Positions 19,336-29,073 of a stretch of DNA of 64,000 bases are shown in pieces (positions within the stretch are counted from its first letter, which is position 1; every line of letters starts with the position of its first letter). A model generated the notes under the pieces. That model saw nothing but the letters and a program-made list of their open reading frames with translations, was not told the origin of the DNA and did not search any database. Source of the stretch: Chitinophaga niabensis (lineage in GTDB: Bacteria; Bacteroidota; Bacteroidia; Chitinophagales; Chitinophagaceae). A program made the position numbers and the translations under genes. Location: assembly GCA_017849435.1 (NCBI GenBank), contig JAFIGY010000020.1, forward strand, positions 55,425 to 119,424. The letters are read 5' to 3'.

Positions 19336-20091
19336 ATGTCAAACCATGATGTAAAAGGAAAGGTTGTCCTCATTGCAGGAGGAGGCAAGAACCTGGGCGG
19401 ATTGCTCAGTCGGAATTTTGCGGCTAAAGGTGCGAAACTCGCCATTCATTATAATAGTGAGGAATCCCGGAAGGAATCAGAGACAACGCTCTCTGCCGTA
19501 CAGGCACTGGGGGCCGAGGCTTTTTTGTTCCAGGCGGATCTGACGAAACCGGTGCATATTACCCGCTTCTTTGATGAAGCCGTTAACAGGTTCGGCGGCA
19601 TCGATATTGCGATCAATACGGTAGGGATGGTATTGAAGAAACCATTCGTCAACACCACGGAAGCGGAGTTTGACACGATGTTCAACGTGAATGCAAAATC
19701 AGCTTATTTCTTCATACAGGATGCCGGGAAGAAAATAAAGGACAACGGGAAGATATGCACCCTCGTCACTTCGCTCCTCGCAGCCTATACCGGTTTGTAC
19801 TCCACCTACGCAGGCGCCAAAGCGCCGGTGGAACATTTCACGAGGGCGGCTTCGAAGGAGTTCGGCCGCAGGGGGATTTCCGTTACCGCAGTAGCGCCGG
19901 GCCCAATGGATACACCATTCTTCTATGGTCAGGAAACTGACGATGCCGTAGCCTACCATAAATCCGCATCTGCTTTGGGTGGACTTACCAGGATCGAGGA
20001 CATTGCGCCGCTGGTGGAATTCCTCGTAACGGACGGCTGGTGGATCACCGGGCAGACCATCTTCGCGAATGGCGGTTATACAACCCGTTAG
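19336..20091 (+). CDS. short-chain dehydrogenase/reductase (SDR)
   Basis: NAD(P)-dependent oxidoreductase with a Rossmann fold. The cofactor motif is slightly unusual, GGGKNLGG at residues 15-22 in place of the usual TGxxxGIG. The active-site pattern is kept: Tyr158 and Lys162 in YAGAK, with Ser146 before them, and INTVG takes the place of the NNAG motif. PGPMDTPFF follows as in classical SDRs, and the C-terminus (GQTIFANGG) matches the family end (GQ-INGG). 251 residues. The start at 19336 is chosen because a longer frame would run through the palindrome upstream. The substrate is unknown. Confidence 0.88.
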   Translation: MSNHDVKGKVVLIAGGGKNLGGLLSRNFAAKGAKLAIHYNSEESRKESETTLSAVQALGAEAFLFQADLTKPVHITRFFDEAVNRFGGIDIAINTVGMVLKKPFVNTTEAEFDTMFNVNAKSAYFFIQDAGKKIKDNGKICTLVTSLLAAYTGLYSTYAGAKAPVEHFTRAASKEFGRRGISVTAVAPGPMDTPFFYGQETDDAVAYHKSASALGGLTRIEDIAPLVEFLVTDGWWITGQTIFANGGYTTR

Positions 20092-20247
20092 CTCATATCG
20101 CCCGCAAAAAAAGCATTTGTAATGGTCAAATTAAGAGTTGTATTCCGCTTAACATAGTATGACCTTAGTTGTAGCTGAGATTAGACATGTTACGCGCCAG
20201 GCAGTGAATAAGTATTCCACAGTTTAAGTACCAATACAACTCTCTTT

Positions 20248-23200
20248 ATGAACCAAATCAAGTCGCTTCTGCGGGCGATCGCACTATTGTGCCTTGTCCT
20301 GCTTTCCACGCACTCGTATGCTCAAAACAAGATTAGTGTTAAAGGCATCGTCACCGATTCCACAGGGGCGCCGCTGCCCGGGGCATCGGTCGGCCAGGAG
20401 GGGAATTTGAAGAACGGAGCCATTACAGGCGTAGATGGCCGCTTTGAAATAAGCGCCCTTTCCGGCAGCCGGCTGAGGATCACGATGACCGGCTTTCAGA
20501 CAACATTTGCCACAGCGGGGAGCACGCTGCTGAACATCGTATTGCATCAGGCAACGACAGAATTAACGGATGTGGTCATAGTAGGATATGGCACACAAAA
20601 GCGGGCGAAGATGACTTCCGCCGTCTCGTCCATGGATGCAAAGGACATACAGCTTATTCCTGCCACCAACCTTTCTAATGTACTGGCAGGGCGACTATCC
20701 GGCACCTTCATCAGTTCACCGACAGGAACGCCCGGCATTGGCTCAAACATCAAAGTACGGTCGCGTTCTTCATTCAGTAACAGTGCCGTTGAGCCCTTGT
20801 ACGTAATAGACGGTGTTGTCAGGGATAAAACCAGTTTCGATGCATTGGATCCCAATGAAGTGGCGGACATCACAATTCTGAAAGATGCCTCTTCCGCAGC
20901 TATTTATGGCTCCCGTTCTACCAACGGGGCTATCCTCGTAACTACAAAAACAGGCAAAAGCGGAGCGGCCGTTATAAATTTCAACGCTACTTATAATGTA
21001 CAACGGGTAAGCAAACTGCCGGAGTACATGCCTGTCAGGGATGGATTGAATCTGTCCAAAGCAGTGAACGGCGGGCTCAGCGATGAAGAAATTAACTGGG
21101 TCCTGAAAAATAACCCGAACGGGGATAACTACTACAAAGCTGCTTATACCAATCCTTTCAGCAAACGCTATGCGCTAAGCGTTTCAGGCGGTAGTGAAAA
21201 GTTGAAAGGGTATATCGGCGGTTCTTATGTAAGTGAAGACGGCTTTTTACCGCAGGTGAACTATAAAAAGTATAATCTGCGCGCCAATGTACAGGCTAAT
21301 CTTGTGAAGAATCTCACACTTGGCTTAAACCTGAGCACAAGCTACGGCACCCGTAATCGTTTCAATTTTACATATGACTATGGTTCCGATGACCTGAATA
21401 ACCTGTGGGGCAAATTGCTGTACTGGGATGTATTCGCTACTCCCTATATCAACGGCAAACCTAATAACCCGGGCTGGTTAGGGAACCCCATAGAGATGAT
21501 GAGGAATGGCGGCTACTGGCGAAACACCAATCAACAGATAGACGCTTTGGTGACAGCAGAGTACAAAATACCTTCTGTACCGGGACTGAGTGTAAAAGGC
21601 ACTTACAGCAAGAACTTCGATAACAGTTTTGTTAAAACCTTCGCCAAAAAACAGCTGCTGTACAATTTCAAGAAAACCGGCCCCAATGGCCTGATCTACA
21701 CCGATACTCTGATGGGCTCAACTTTAAGCGGCGATCCGGGCACACAGTACCTCGGCAACGAATACGGCAAGTCCAATACCTACCAGTTCAACACGCAGAT
21801 CAATTACGACCGGACATTTGGAAAACATACCATCGGCGCGCTGCTGGTGTATGAACAGTACGAAGGCTATACAAATTCCTTCAACCTGTACCGGTACAAT
21901 TTCCCTCTCATGGCAACGGATCAGTTCCTGTATACCAGCGCAAATAATGCGGATTGGTCAACAGGCGGCGGCGAAGGGCAGATTGGAAGGTTGTCCTATA
22001 TAGGAAGGCTCAATTATGATTATGACGGTAAATACCTTTTAAGCGCATCTGTCCGGAGGGATGGTTCCACCAACTTCGCTCCCAACAAACGATGGGGCTG
22101 GTTCCCTTCCATATCCGGCGGCTGGGTGATTTCCCGGGAAGATTTTTTCCGGTCTTCAAAGCTTGGCGAAGCTGTTGATTTCCTGAAGCTGAGAGCGTCC
22201 TACGCTACAACCGGTAATGATATCCTTGACAAGGATGACCCCAACAGCAGATGGAGGTGGATGGAGCAATATATCATTCAGGGCGGCACATATTATCTCG
22301 GTGCTGCAGGGTACCCTGCCCCACGTTTAGCATACGGGGGCCTGCCCAATAGCAACCTGACCTGGGAAAAATCAAATACTACAGGCATTGGGGTGGATGC
22401 TACTCTTTTCAGGAATGTACGCTTCAGCTTCGATTACTGGAAGCGTAAATCCTATGACATATTAGGCAGCCGCATACTGGCTATTCCGAACGAATTTGGA
22501 GCAACCCTGCCGCCCGAAAATTATGGGAAAGTGAATTCCAATGGTATTGAAATAGAGCTGGGCTATAATAATGACATCGGCAAAAACTTCAGCTACAATG
22601 TAAAAGGCGTGTTCACCTATGCCACGAACAAGGTGATCAAAAAAGATGTTGCGGCCAATACGCAGGACTATGCCAACCCGATCGGGAAAACGCTGTCCTA
22701 CGGCTATGGTTACAAAGCCCTCGGTGTAATACGTACGCAGGACGATCTGAATAAATTACCGGCCGGTTATACCATCAATGGGGTTGCGCCTGCTTTGGGC
22801 GATATGATGTTGGCAGATCTTAGCGGTCCCGACGGGAAACCTGATAACAAAGTAGACAGCTACGATCAGATGGTGCTCGGCAACTATTTTGGCCCAGGCA
22901 ATGCCCCCATCGCATACGGACTGAATATCTCACTGACGTATAAAGGCTTTACGCTGGAAACATTATTCTCCGGGCTTACAGGATACAAGATATCCTACAA
23001 CGATGCCTGGGGCAGGAATTTTGGTGGTGGCGGTAAAGTTCCTCAATACCATGCTGATTCCTGGAGTACGCAAAACCCTAATGGCTCTACCCCCAAATTG
23101 TACCCCTGGGGAGATCCGCATTCAGCCGGCTATACATGGACCTCTACCTTCAACGTGTACGACGGAGGCTTTTTACGGATGAAATACCTGAACATCAGTT

Positions 23201-23376
23201 ATAAGCTCCCCGATGTTATACTCCACAAATTGTCCATTAAAGATACCCGGGTTTTTGTGGCAGGATCCAACCTGTTCAACATCTCCAAATTCAAGTTGTA
23301 TGATCCCGAGGTATCCCAATTCATGAGCTATCCAACTATGCAAACGTTCACCGCGGGAATTGATATAAGATTGTAG
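20248..23376 (+). CDS. SusC/RagA-family TonB-dependent receptor, second
   Basis: Outer-membrane TonB-dependent importer of 1042 residues. Signal peptide ending at SYAQ, a carboxypeptidase-regulatory-like domain at about 30-100 (GAPLPGASVGQEGNLKNG), then the plug with VIVGYGTQKRAKMTSAVSSM and ILKDASSAAIYGSRSTNGAI, and the barrel to the C-terminus. Unlike the first SusC it lacks an STN domain and no FecR gene is near, so it is not expected to signal to an anti-sigma factor. The SusD partner starts 30 bases after the stop. There are 156 bases of leader before it with no gene. Confidence 0.94.
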   Translation: MNQIKSLLRAIALLCLVLLSTHSYAQNKISVKGIVTDSTGAPLPGASVGQEGNLKNGAITGVDGRFEISALSGSRLRITMTGFQTTFATAGSTLLNIVLHQATTELTDVVIVGYGTQKRAKMTSAVSSMDAKDIQLIPATNLSNVLAGRLSGTFISSPTGTPGIGSNIKVRSRSSFSNSAVEPLYVIDGVVRDKTSFDALDPNEVADITILKDASSAAIYGSRSTNGAILVTTKTGKSGAAVINFNATYNVQRVSKLPEYMPVRDGLNLSKAVNGGLSDEEINWVLKNNPNGDNYYKAAYTNPFSKRYALSVSGGSEKLKGYIGGSYVSEDGFLPQVNYKKYNLRANVQANLVKNLTLGLNLSTSYGTRNRFNFTYDYGSDDLNNLWGKLLYWDVFATPYINGKPNNPGWLGNPIEMMRNGGYWRNTNQQIDALVTAEYKIPSVPGLSVKGTYSKNFDNSFVKTFAKKQLLYNFKKTGPNGLIYTDTLMGSTLSGDPGTQYLGNEYGKSNTYQFNTQINYDRTFGKHTIGALLVYEQYEGYTNSFNLYRYNFPLMATDQFLYTSANNADWSTGGGEGQIGRLSYIGRLNYDYDGKYLLSASVRRDGSTNFAPNKRWGWFPSISGGWVISREDFFRSSKLGEAVDFLKLRASYATTGNDILDKDDPNSRWRWMEQYIIQGGTYYLGAAGYPAPRLAYGGLPNSNLTWEKSNTTGIGVDATLFRNVRFSFDYWKRKSYDILGSRILAIPNEFGATLPPENYGKVNSNGIEIELGYNNDIGKNFSYNVKGVFTYATNKVIKKDVAANTQDYANPIGKTLSYGYGYKALGVIRTQDDLNKLPAGYTINGVAPALGDMMLADLSGPDGKPDNKVDSYDQMVLGNYFGPGNAPIAYGLNISLTYKGFTLETLFSGLTGYKISYNDAWGRNFGGGGKVPQYHADSWSTQNPNGSTPKLYPWGDPHSAGYTWTSTFNVYDGGFLRMKYLNISYKLPDVILHKLSIKDTRVFVAGSNLFNISKFKLYDPEVSQFMSYPTMQTFTAGIDIRL

Positions 23377-23406
23377 AAAAGCGTGTTTAAATTAAAACAA
23401 AGAAAA

Positions 23407-25149
23407 ATGAAGACTAAGTTAAATATAGCCATACTCATCTTTTCCGTTCCTTTTCTGTTGATGGGTTGTAACAAAGTGCTGGATAAAACGAATTTATCCG
23501 CCGTTGGTCCGGATCAGGTATGGTCAGATGTAAATGTGGCAACCGCCTATTTAAATCAGATCTATGCAGCCCTGATGCCGGGCAATACCTCCGGGAGCGG
23601 GAATGATACGGATGAAGGGGTGGCTTATCAAAAACAAACCAACAGCTGGTTCAGAGGCACCGCCACCTTTGATTCGCGAAACAGCTTCGGGGCATACAGC
23701 AACATCCGCACCATTAATATTCTGCTGGCGAATATTGACAAAGCGGCTTTCAGTCAGGCAGACAGGGATAAAATCAAAGGACAGGCATTGTTCTGGAGAG
23801 CCTGGGCTTACCATAGCCTCGTGAGCAATTATGGCGGCGTACCGCTCATATTGGACGCACAGATGCCCACTACCGATCTCACAACACTGCAGAAGCCCCG
23901 CAACAAAACATCCGAATGTGTAACACAGATACTGAAAGACCTGGATGCCGCCACTGCCCTGCTGCCAGACGCCTTTACGGATAACGATCTGGGCAGGGTG
24001 GATAAAGGAATTGCAATGGCTTTTAAAGGAAGAGTATTGTTGTTTTACGCCAGCCCTTTGTTCAATGGTCTTGGAGGTATTGCTACATGGCAAAAGGCAT
24101 ACGATGCCAACAAAGCGGCCAAGGATTTCTTAGATACGCGCGGCAAAGGGTTATACAGCCCCTATAGCAGGATATGGGATGATAAGTTAAACAAGGAAGT
24201 AGTAATGGTTCGCCGGTACAACTATCCGCAGGCGGTTTATTTTCAGGGAGGTTTAATGCCCCTGAACTGGTCTAAGGACGATGTAGGGTATGACCGGCCC
24301 TCGCTGGAGCTGGCAAATGCTTTCCCCATGAAAGACGGCTCCACATGGGAATCCCAATCAAGAAGCTACGATACTTTGTTCATGAACAGAGATGACCGGT
24401 TCTATGCCAATATTTATTACAACGGATCCCCCAATCAGTATCTGAAAGGGATGCGTGATGATAAAACTTATCTGTGGACGTATTTCACCAGCATTACAAA
24501 TTATAATGGCAATACCGGGCTGGAAGGTGTACACAACTCCGTAACGCAAGACCCCCTGTGGTCCAACTCAAGTTTCTACCGCATAAAGGCCATTGACAAA
24601 ACGGTTGACAAGGGTACTGTTTATAACGCTGCCGTGGACTGGATCGAGATCCGTTATGCGGAAGTGCTGATGAACTACGGAGAATGCGCCAATGAAACCG
24701 GCAATACCGGAACAGCGCTGGATGTATTAAAACTGATCAGGGCCCGTGCCGGTGTTCTGCCCGGCGCTACCGGCAACTATGGCATTACGGCGCAGCTGCA
24801 GGCCGATATCCGGAGCGTGTATCAAAAAGAGCGTTTTATTGAGTTCTGTTTTGAAGGCAAGCGCCTGAATGATCTGCGCCGCTGGAAAATGTTCGGTTAC
24901 CTGAGATCCCTGCCCCAACGGCATGGAATAGCGGTATTGCTCAAACCGGGGCAGTCAGATGTTAGCCCGATGTCTGATATCAATGTGGTGTGGAACAAAT
25001 TCACCACCACTGTTATCCCAACGGATGCTGTGGACATCGCCATCAAAGATCAGTACTATATTTACGGCATTCCTAAAAGTATTTTGGACCGGAACCCGTT
25101 ATTCAAACAAAACAATAACTGGGGCGGTGATTTCGATCCGCTTCAGTAA
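23407..25149 (+). CDS. SusD/RagB-family lipoprotein, second
   Basis: Ligand-binding surface lipoprotein paired with the SusC just upstream. The ATG at 23407 is preferred over an earlier one at 23383 because it begins directly with the lipoprotein signal (MKTKLNIAILIFSVPFLLMG, lipidated Cys21). TPR-like helices include GQALFWRAWAYHSLVSNYGG and IRYAEVLMNYGECANETG, and the tail has the RagB/SusD marker YQKERFIEFCFEGKRLNDLR. 580 residues. A strong terminator follows. No hydrolase is linked, so the ligand cannot be inferred. Confidence 0.93.
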   Translation: MKTKLNIAILIFSVPFLLMGCNKVLDKTNLSAVGPDQVWSDVNVATAYLNQIYAALMPGNTSGSGNDTDEGVAYQKQTNSWFRGTATFDSRNSFGAYSNIRTINILLANIDKAAFSQADRDKIKGQALFWRAWAYHSLVSNYGGVPLILDAQMPTTDLTTLQKPRNKTSECVTQILKDLDAATALLPDAFTDNDLGRVDKGIAMAFKGRVLLFYASPLFNGLGGIATWQKAYDANKAAKDFLDTRGKGLYSPYSRIWDDKLNKEVVMVRRYNYPQAVYFQGGLMPLNWSKDDVGYDRPSLELANAFPMKDGSTWESQSRSYDTLFMNRDDRFYANIYYNGSPNQYLKGMRDDKTYLWTYFTSITNYNGNTGLEGVHNSVTQDPLWSNSSFYRIKAIDKTVDKGTVYNAAVDWIEIRYAEVLMNYGECANETGNTGTALDVLKLIRARAGVLPGATGNYGITAQLQADIRSVYQKERFIEFCFEGKRLNDLRRWKMFGYLRSLPQRHGIAVLLKPGQSDVSPMSDINVVWNKFTTTVIPTDAVDIAIKDQYYIYGIPKSILDRNPLFKQNNNWGGDFDPLQ

Positions 25150-25167
25150 ATTATCTTTATTGAAAGG

Positions 25168-25202
25168 AGGGCGTTCAGGAGTGATCTCTGAGCGCCCTTT
25201 TT
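25168..25202 (+). terminator. Rho-independent terminator after the second SusCD operon
   Basis: AGGGCGTTCAG pairs with CTGAGCGCCCT over 11 positions (one G-T wobble), with a 9-base loop, and five T follow. Confidence 0.88.
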
Positions 25203-25255
25203 GCTTGTACATGTGCCGGGCATGAACCACGAAAAAAACGTAATTTGCCGGTATC

Positions 25256-26083
25256 ATGCACAAACAGAAAGGACCTATCGGCGTGTTCGACTCCGGCTAT
25301 GGCGGGTTGACGGTATTAAAAGAGATCGTAAAGGAATTGCCGCAATACGATTACATCTATCTTGGTGACAACGGCCGTGCACCCTACGGTATCCGTTCCT
25401 TTGAAACCGTTTACCATTACACGCTTGAATGCGTACAACACCTGTTCCGCATGGGTTGCCACCTCGTGGTGCTGGCCTGCAACACCGCCTCCGCCAAGGC
25501 CCTCCGCAGCATCCAGCAGAATGACCTTCCCCACATTGATCCGGAGCGCCGGGTATTAGGGATCATCAGACCTACCACCGAGATTGTGGGCAATTACACA
25601 AAAAGCAGACAGGTAGGCATCTTCGGAACCTCCGGCACCGTGAATTCCCAAAGCTATCCCATTGAAATAGAAAAATTCTTCCCTGACGTCACCGTATACC
25701 AACAGGCCTGCCCCATGTGGGTGCCGCTGGTGGAGAATGATGAATATCACAGTGAAGGCGCGGATTTCTTCATCAACAAATACATTCGTCAGCTGATGGT
25801 GCAGTCGCCGGACATCGATACGATCGTACTTGGCTGCACCCACTATCCGCTCCTTATCGACAAACTGCAAAAACACCTGCCCCCGGATATCACCCTGCTC
25901 TCCCAGGGGCCCATTGCAGCAGGCAGCCTGGCGAACTACCTGGAACGGCATCCTGAAATGGAAGCCCGATGCAGCACCGGCGGCAGCCGTACTTTCTATA
26001 CCACGGACGATACCGAAACCTTTGACCGGCAGGCCGGTATTTTCTTCGGCACCTCCGTTAACAGCCGGCACCTGGAATTATAG
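25256..26083 (+). CDS. murI: glutamate racemase
   Basis: Interconverts L- and D-glutamate, supplying D-Glu for peptidoglycan. Both catalytic cysteines are present: Cys75 in VLACNTASAKAL and Cys194 in VLGCTHYPLL. The N-terminal IGVFDSGYGGLTVL motif carries the conserved Asp-Ser pair, and GDNGRAPYG follows. 275 residues, a normal length; cytoplasmic. It starts 53 bases after the upstream terminator and has its own transcription unit, possibly with the ferritin gene 39 bases downstream. Confidence 0.96.
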   Translation: MHKQKGPIGVFDSGYGGLTVLKEIVKELPQYDYIYLGDNGRAPYGIRSFETVYHYTLECVQHLFRMGCHLVVLACNTASAKALRSIQQNDLPHIDPERRVLGIIRPTTEIVGNYTKSRQVGIFGTSGTVNSQSYPIEIEKFFPDVTVYQQACPMWVPLVENDEYHSEGADFFINKYIRQLMVQSPDIDTIVLGCTHYPLLIDKLQKHLPPDITLLSQGPIAAGSLANYLERHPEMEARCSTGGSRTFYTTDDTETFDRQAGIFFGTSVNSRHLEL

Positions 26084-26122
26084 AATTTATGCTATATTAG
26101 GTTACACTAAAACACTGCCTAT

Positions 26123-26641
26123 ATGCTGAGTAAAACTATACAGGAAGCGCTGAACGCGCAGATCAGGATGGAAGCCGAATCATCTCAGGCGTATCTGGCC
26201 ATGGCCTCCTGGGCGGATATTCAACCGGGACTGCAAGGCGTGTCTGAATTCTTTTACAAACAATCCGATGAAGAGAGAGTGCATATGCTCAAACTGATCC
26301 GGTATGTAAACGAACGCGGCGGCTTCGGCGTGGTTCCTCCATTACTGCAACCCATCATCACTTTCCAGTCGCTCAAACGGGTATTTGAAGAATTCCTCGC
26401 CCACGAGATCAAGGTTTCCGAAAGCATCAACGACCTCGTGCATATGGCGCTGCAGGAAAAAGACTATGCTACGCACAACTTCCTGCAATGGTACGTATCC
26501 GAGCAGATAGAAGAAGAACGGCTTGCCCGCACGCTGAATGAAAAACTCGAACTGATCGGCGAAGACAAAAGCGGCCTGTACCTGTTCGACAGAGATATCC
26601 TCAATTACCGCATGCAGCAAAGCGCCGGTAAAAGCCATTAG
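26123..26641 (+). CDS. non-haem ferritin
   Basis: Iron-storage protein that oxidises Fe(II) at a dinuclear site and stores it as mineral in a 24-mer shell. Conserved positions are visible: Glu17 in RMEAESSQAYL with Tyr24, the ExxH group of KQSDEERVHML around residues 47-56, Glu in HEIKVSES, and the helix WYVSEQIEEERLARTL. 172 residues, the typical bacterial ferritin length. There is no signal peptide. The gene may share a transcript with murI. Confidence 0.93.
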   Translation: MLSKTIQEALNAQIRMEAESSQAYLAMASWADIQPGLQGVSEFFYKQSDEERVHMLKLIRYVNERGGFGVVPPLLQPIITFQSLKRVFEEFLAHEIKVSESINDLVHMALQEKDYATHNFLQWYVSEQIEEERLARTLNEKLELIGEDKSGLYLFDRDILNYRMQQSAGKSH

Positions 26642-26648
26642 ATATATG

Positions 26649-26675
26649 CGGAGCAGTGAGAACTTCGCTGCTCCG
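26649..26675 (+). other. hairpin after the ferritin gene, no T tract
   Basis: CGGAGCAGTG pairs with CGCTGCTCCG (one G-T wobble) with a 7-base loop, 8 bases after the ferritin stop. No run of T follows, so it may be an RNA 3' stabiliser or a weak terminator. Confidence 0.5.
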
Positions 26676-26738
26676 TTCCATTAACATCCTGCACACGCAC
26701 AAACAAGTTTGTTAACAACTTCTTTCTCCTCTTTCCCC

Positions 26739-26746
26739 TATATTTG
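26739..26746 (+). promoter_or_regulatory. Bacteroidota -7 box before the hybrid kinase
   Basis: TATATTTG matches the TAnnTTTG -7 consensus of Bacteroidota promoters. A TTTG lies at 26708-26711, a little far for a -33 element (27-base spacer). The leader to the ATG at 26812 would be about 60 bases. Confidence 0.45.
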
Positions 26747-26811
26747 ATCAAGAGGTTTACAGCCATATAAAAATATTAATACAACACCTACCGTCACCTA
26801 AATGCCCCTAC

Positions 26812-29016
26812 ATGAAACCCAGCCAGTTTCAGTCTCCTACCGTACTGCGACAGGGAAACCGCAGATTGATGTATTGGTACATGCTGCTTGCTCTCCTCGT
26901 GATCGCCCTTGTCAGCTTTGTATTAGCCGGCTTCTACAAACAACAACGGGTTAAACAGCTGAACACCGTCATTGGTGAGCTATCCGGTGCCGATGCCCAC
27001 ATCGAACAGGTCGATCATGCCGTACAAACCATGTACGATGCGGAGAATCATTTTCGCTTTTTCACGCTTACTTACCGGAACAGTTATTTCAAACAGTACA
27101 GCGATGATCTGCAGACTGTTTCAAATGACCTGGATTCCCTCGAGCAAATTGAAAAAAAGGAAGACGGGGCGCACCAGCTGCTACAGGAAAAACGTGAGAA
27201 GAGTGATATTTTCCTGAAAGTGAAAAGGGCCACGGACTCCCTGCTCACGATGAACAAAGCCTGGGACACTACCAAAGAGCGGGATATTTTTCAACCCGTC
27301 TCCCATATCACTTTCAAAAAGAAAGTAACGGTGGACACCGTCTCTCAAGGCCCCGCTCAGGCCGAGCCCGTTAAGAAGAAAAAATTATTCGGCCGTCTCG
27401 CGGATGCCTTCTCCTCTAAAAACAAAAAAACGGAAGCCGACCAGCAATCTCCCAAGGTGGTCAAAACTTCTATTTCAATTGACTCCTCGCGCCAGGGCCT
27501 CCAATACAACCGGAAACAACTCAGCCAGATACATGATTATTACAATAAGCTCTTCAAAAAGATCGCTTCCGGCCATGCCAATCTCAACCAAAGGGAATAC
27601 GAGATGATCACGGCAAACGACCGCCTGTTGAAAGCTTTGCTGGTGGACTTGCAATCCCTCAAACGGGAAAGGCTCGAAGCGGCCGCGCAATTACGCCTTT
27701 CTCTCAATCAGGATATCCATACATTGCTCGGCAAACTCGACCGTGAGACCAGCTTCGGCGCGCTGCTGATCCTGCTGCTGGCCATCATCATCCTGCTCTT
27801 CATCTGGTACAGCTACCGGAACGACCTGAAGCTGAACCGGGCGCGCAACAAAGCCCTGCAGTATTCCAAGCTCAAAAGCGATTTCGTGGCCGGCATGAGC
27901 CATGAGATCAGAACCCCGCTCAACTCCGTGATCGGATACTCAGAACAGCTTGGTAAAACACGGCTCAACAATGAACAGGAAGAAATACTGGACGCCATCA
28001 ACCTTTCCGCCAACATGCTGCTGTCCGTCGTCAACAACGTGCTCGATTTTTCCAAACTCGAAGAAGACCGGCTGCGACTGGAACACAGCACCTTTGCACC
28101 GCGCAGGATCATCGAGGAAACTACCAAAGGCTTGCAGATACAGGCTTTCCGGAAAAATCTGCAACTGGTATCCAATATCGGTTTTAAAAACGATGTGGTA
28201 GTGGAAGGAGATCCCTTCCGGCTCAAACAGATACTGGTAAACCTCATCGGCAACGCCATCAAGTTCACCGCCAGCGGGTCCGTGACCGTGCAGGCGGATG
28301 TTCAGCAGAGCGATGGACGGGTCATATTGAAAGTGGCCGTAACAGACACCGGCATCGGGATCGATCAAAAACATCTCCGGCATATTTTCGATGAATTCAC
28401 GCAGGTTTCTTCTCACCGCGACAGCCTTACGCGGGAAGAAGGCACGGGCCTCGGCCTGGCGATCGTCAAAAAACTCATTGATCTGCACGGAGGCGAACTG
28501 GAAGTGGAAAGCACCCCGGAAAAGGGATCTGCGTTCCGTTTCCGTATTCCCTATTATACCGTTGCCAACGATCCCGCTGCACGTGAGCCGGAAATCGCCA
28601 GTCGCGCCATCCCCCATTCCACCCGCATCCTGCTGGTAGACGATAACAATCTTAACAGGCGATTACTGGAGATGATCCTGCAGGGACTGCACGCTTCCTT
28701 CCTCTCTGCTACCAACGGTAAAGAAGCGCTGCATTTGCTCAAAGAGAACAAAGTGGATATCATCCTCACCGACATACAAATGCCAGAAATGGATGGTCTC
28801 ACGTTAACGCGGCATATTCGCAGGATGGAAGACCCGGAAAAAGCGCGGGTGCCTATTATCGCGATCACAGGTAATGTGGTGAAGGAAGAACTGGACACTT
28901 ACCTGCAGGCCGGTATCAATGGCTATGTGCTCAAGCCGTTCAAAGAAAAGGAAGTACTGAACAAAATACGGGAATGCCTCAACGCAGGACGCACGCTGGA
29001 ACATAATAATCATTAA
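26812..29016 (+). CDS. hybrid sensor histidine kinase/response regulator
   Basis: Two-component sensor with an attached receiver, 734 residues. Two membrane helices (about 20-41 and 316-335) enclose a sensor region of some 275 residues predicted as coiled coil and helix. Within it lies a basic patch KKKK (188-191), followed by LFGR and ending in SSKNKKTE. The HisKA domain has the phospho-acceptor His364 in MSHEIRTPLNSVIGYSEQL. The ATPase domain has NLIGNAIKFT, DTGIGI and GTGLGLAIVKKLIDLHGG. The C-terminal REC domain has VDDNNLNRR, acceptor Asp654 in LTDIQMPEMDG and Lys708 in VLKPF. No output regulator is next to it, so the target is unknown. Confidence 0.95.
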   Translation: MKPSQFQSPTVLRQGNRRLMYWYMLLALLVIALVSFVLAGFYKQQRVKQLNTVIGELSGADAHIEQVDHAVQTMYDAENHFRFFTLTYRNSYFKQYSDDLQTVSNDLDSLEQIEKKEDGAHQLLQEKREKSDIFLKVKRATDSLLTMNKAWDTTKERDIFQPVSHITFKKKVTVDTVSQGPAQAEPVKKKKLFGRLADAFSSKNKKTEADQQSPKVVKTSISIDSSRQGLQYNRKQLSQIHDYYNKLFKKIASGHANLNQREYEMITANDRLLKALLVDLQSLKRERLEAAAQLRLSLNQDIHTLLGKLDRETSFGALLILLLAIIILLFIWYSYRNDLKLNRARNKALQYSKLKSDFVAGMSHEIRTPLNSVIGYSEQLGKTRLNNEQEEILDAINLSANMLLSVVNNVLDFSKLEEDRLRLEHSTFAPRRIIEETTKGLQIQAFRKNLQLVSNIGFKNDVVVEGDPFRLKQILVNLIGNAIKFTASGSVTVQADVQQSDGRVILKVAVTDTGIGIDQKHLRHIFDEFTQVSSHRDSLTREEGTGLGLAIVKKLIDLHGGELEVESTPEKGSAFRFRIPYYTVANDPAAREPEIASRAIPHSTRILLVDDNNLNRRLLEMILQGLHASFLSATNGKEALHLLKENKVDIILTDIQMPEMDGLTLTRHIRRMEDPEKARVPIIAITGNVVKEELDTYLQAGINGYVLKPFKEKEVLNKIRECLNAGRTLEHNNH

Positions 29017-29051
29017 CCTGTATTTTCATCAAACGTTTGCATAAAAATGAT

Positions 29052-29073
29052 AAAAAAGCCGCTTATGGCTTTT
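29052..29073 (-). terminator. terminator overlapping the end of the minus-strand gene
   Basis: On the minus strand AAAAGCC-ATAAGC-GGCTTTT forms a 7-pair hairpin, followed by T. It includes the last codons and the stop of the DUF4440-type gene. The T/A symmetry means that it can also act for the kinase gene on the plus strand. Confidence 0.7.
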
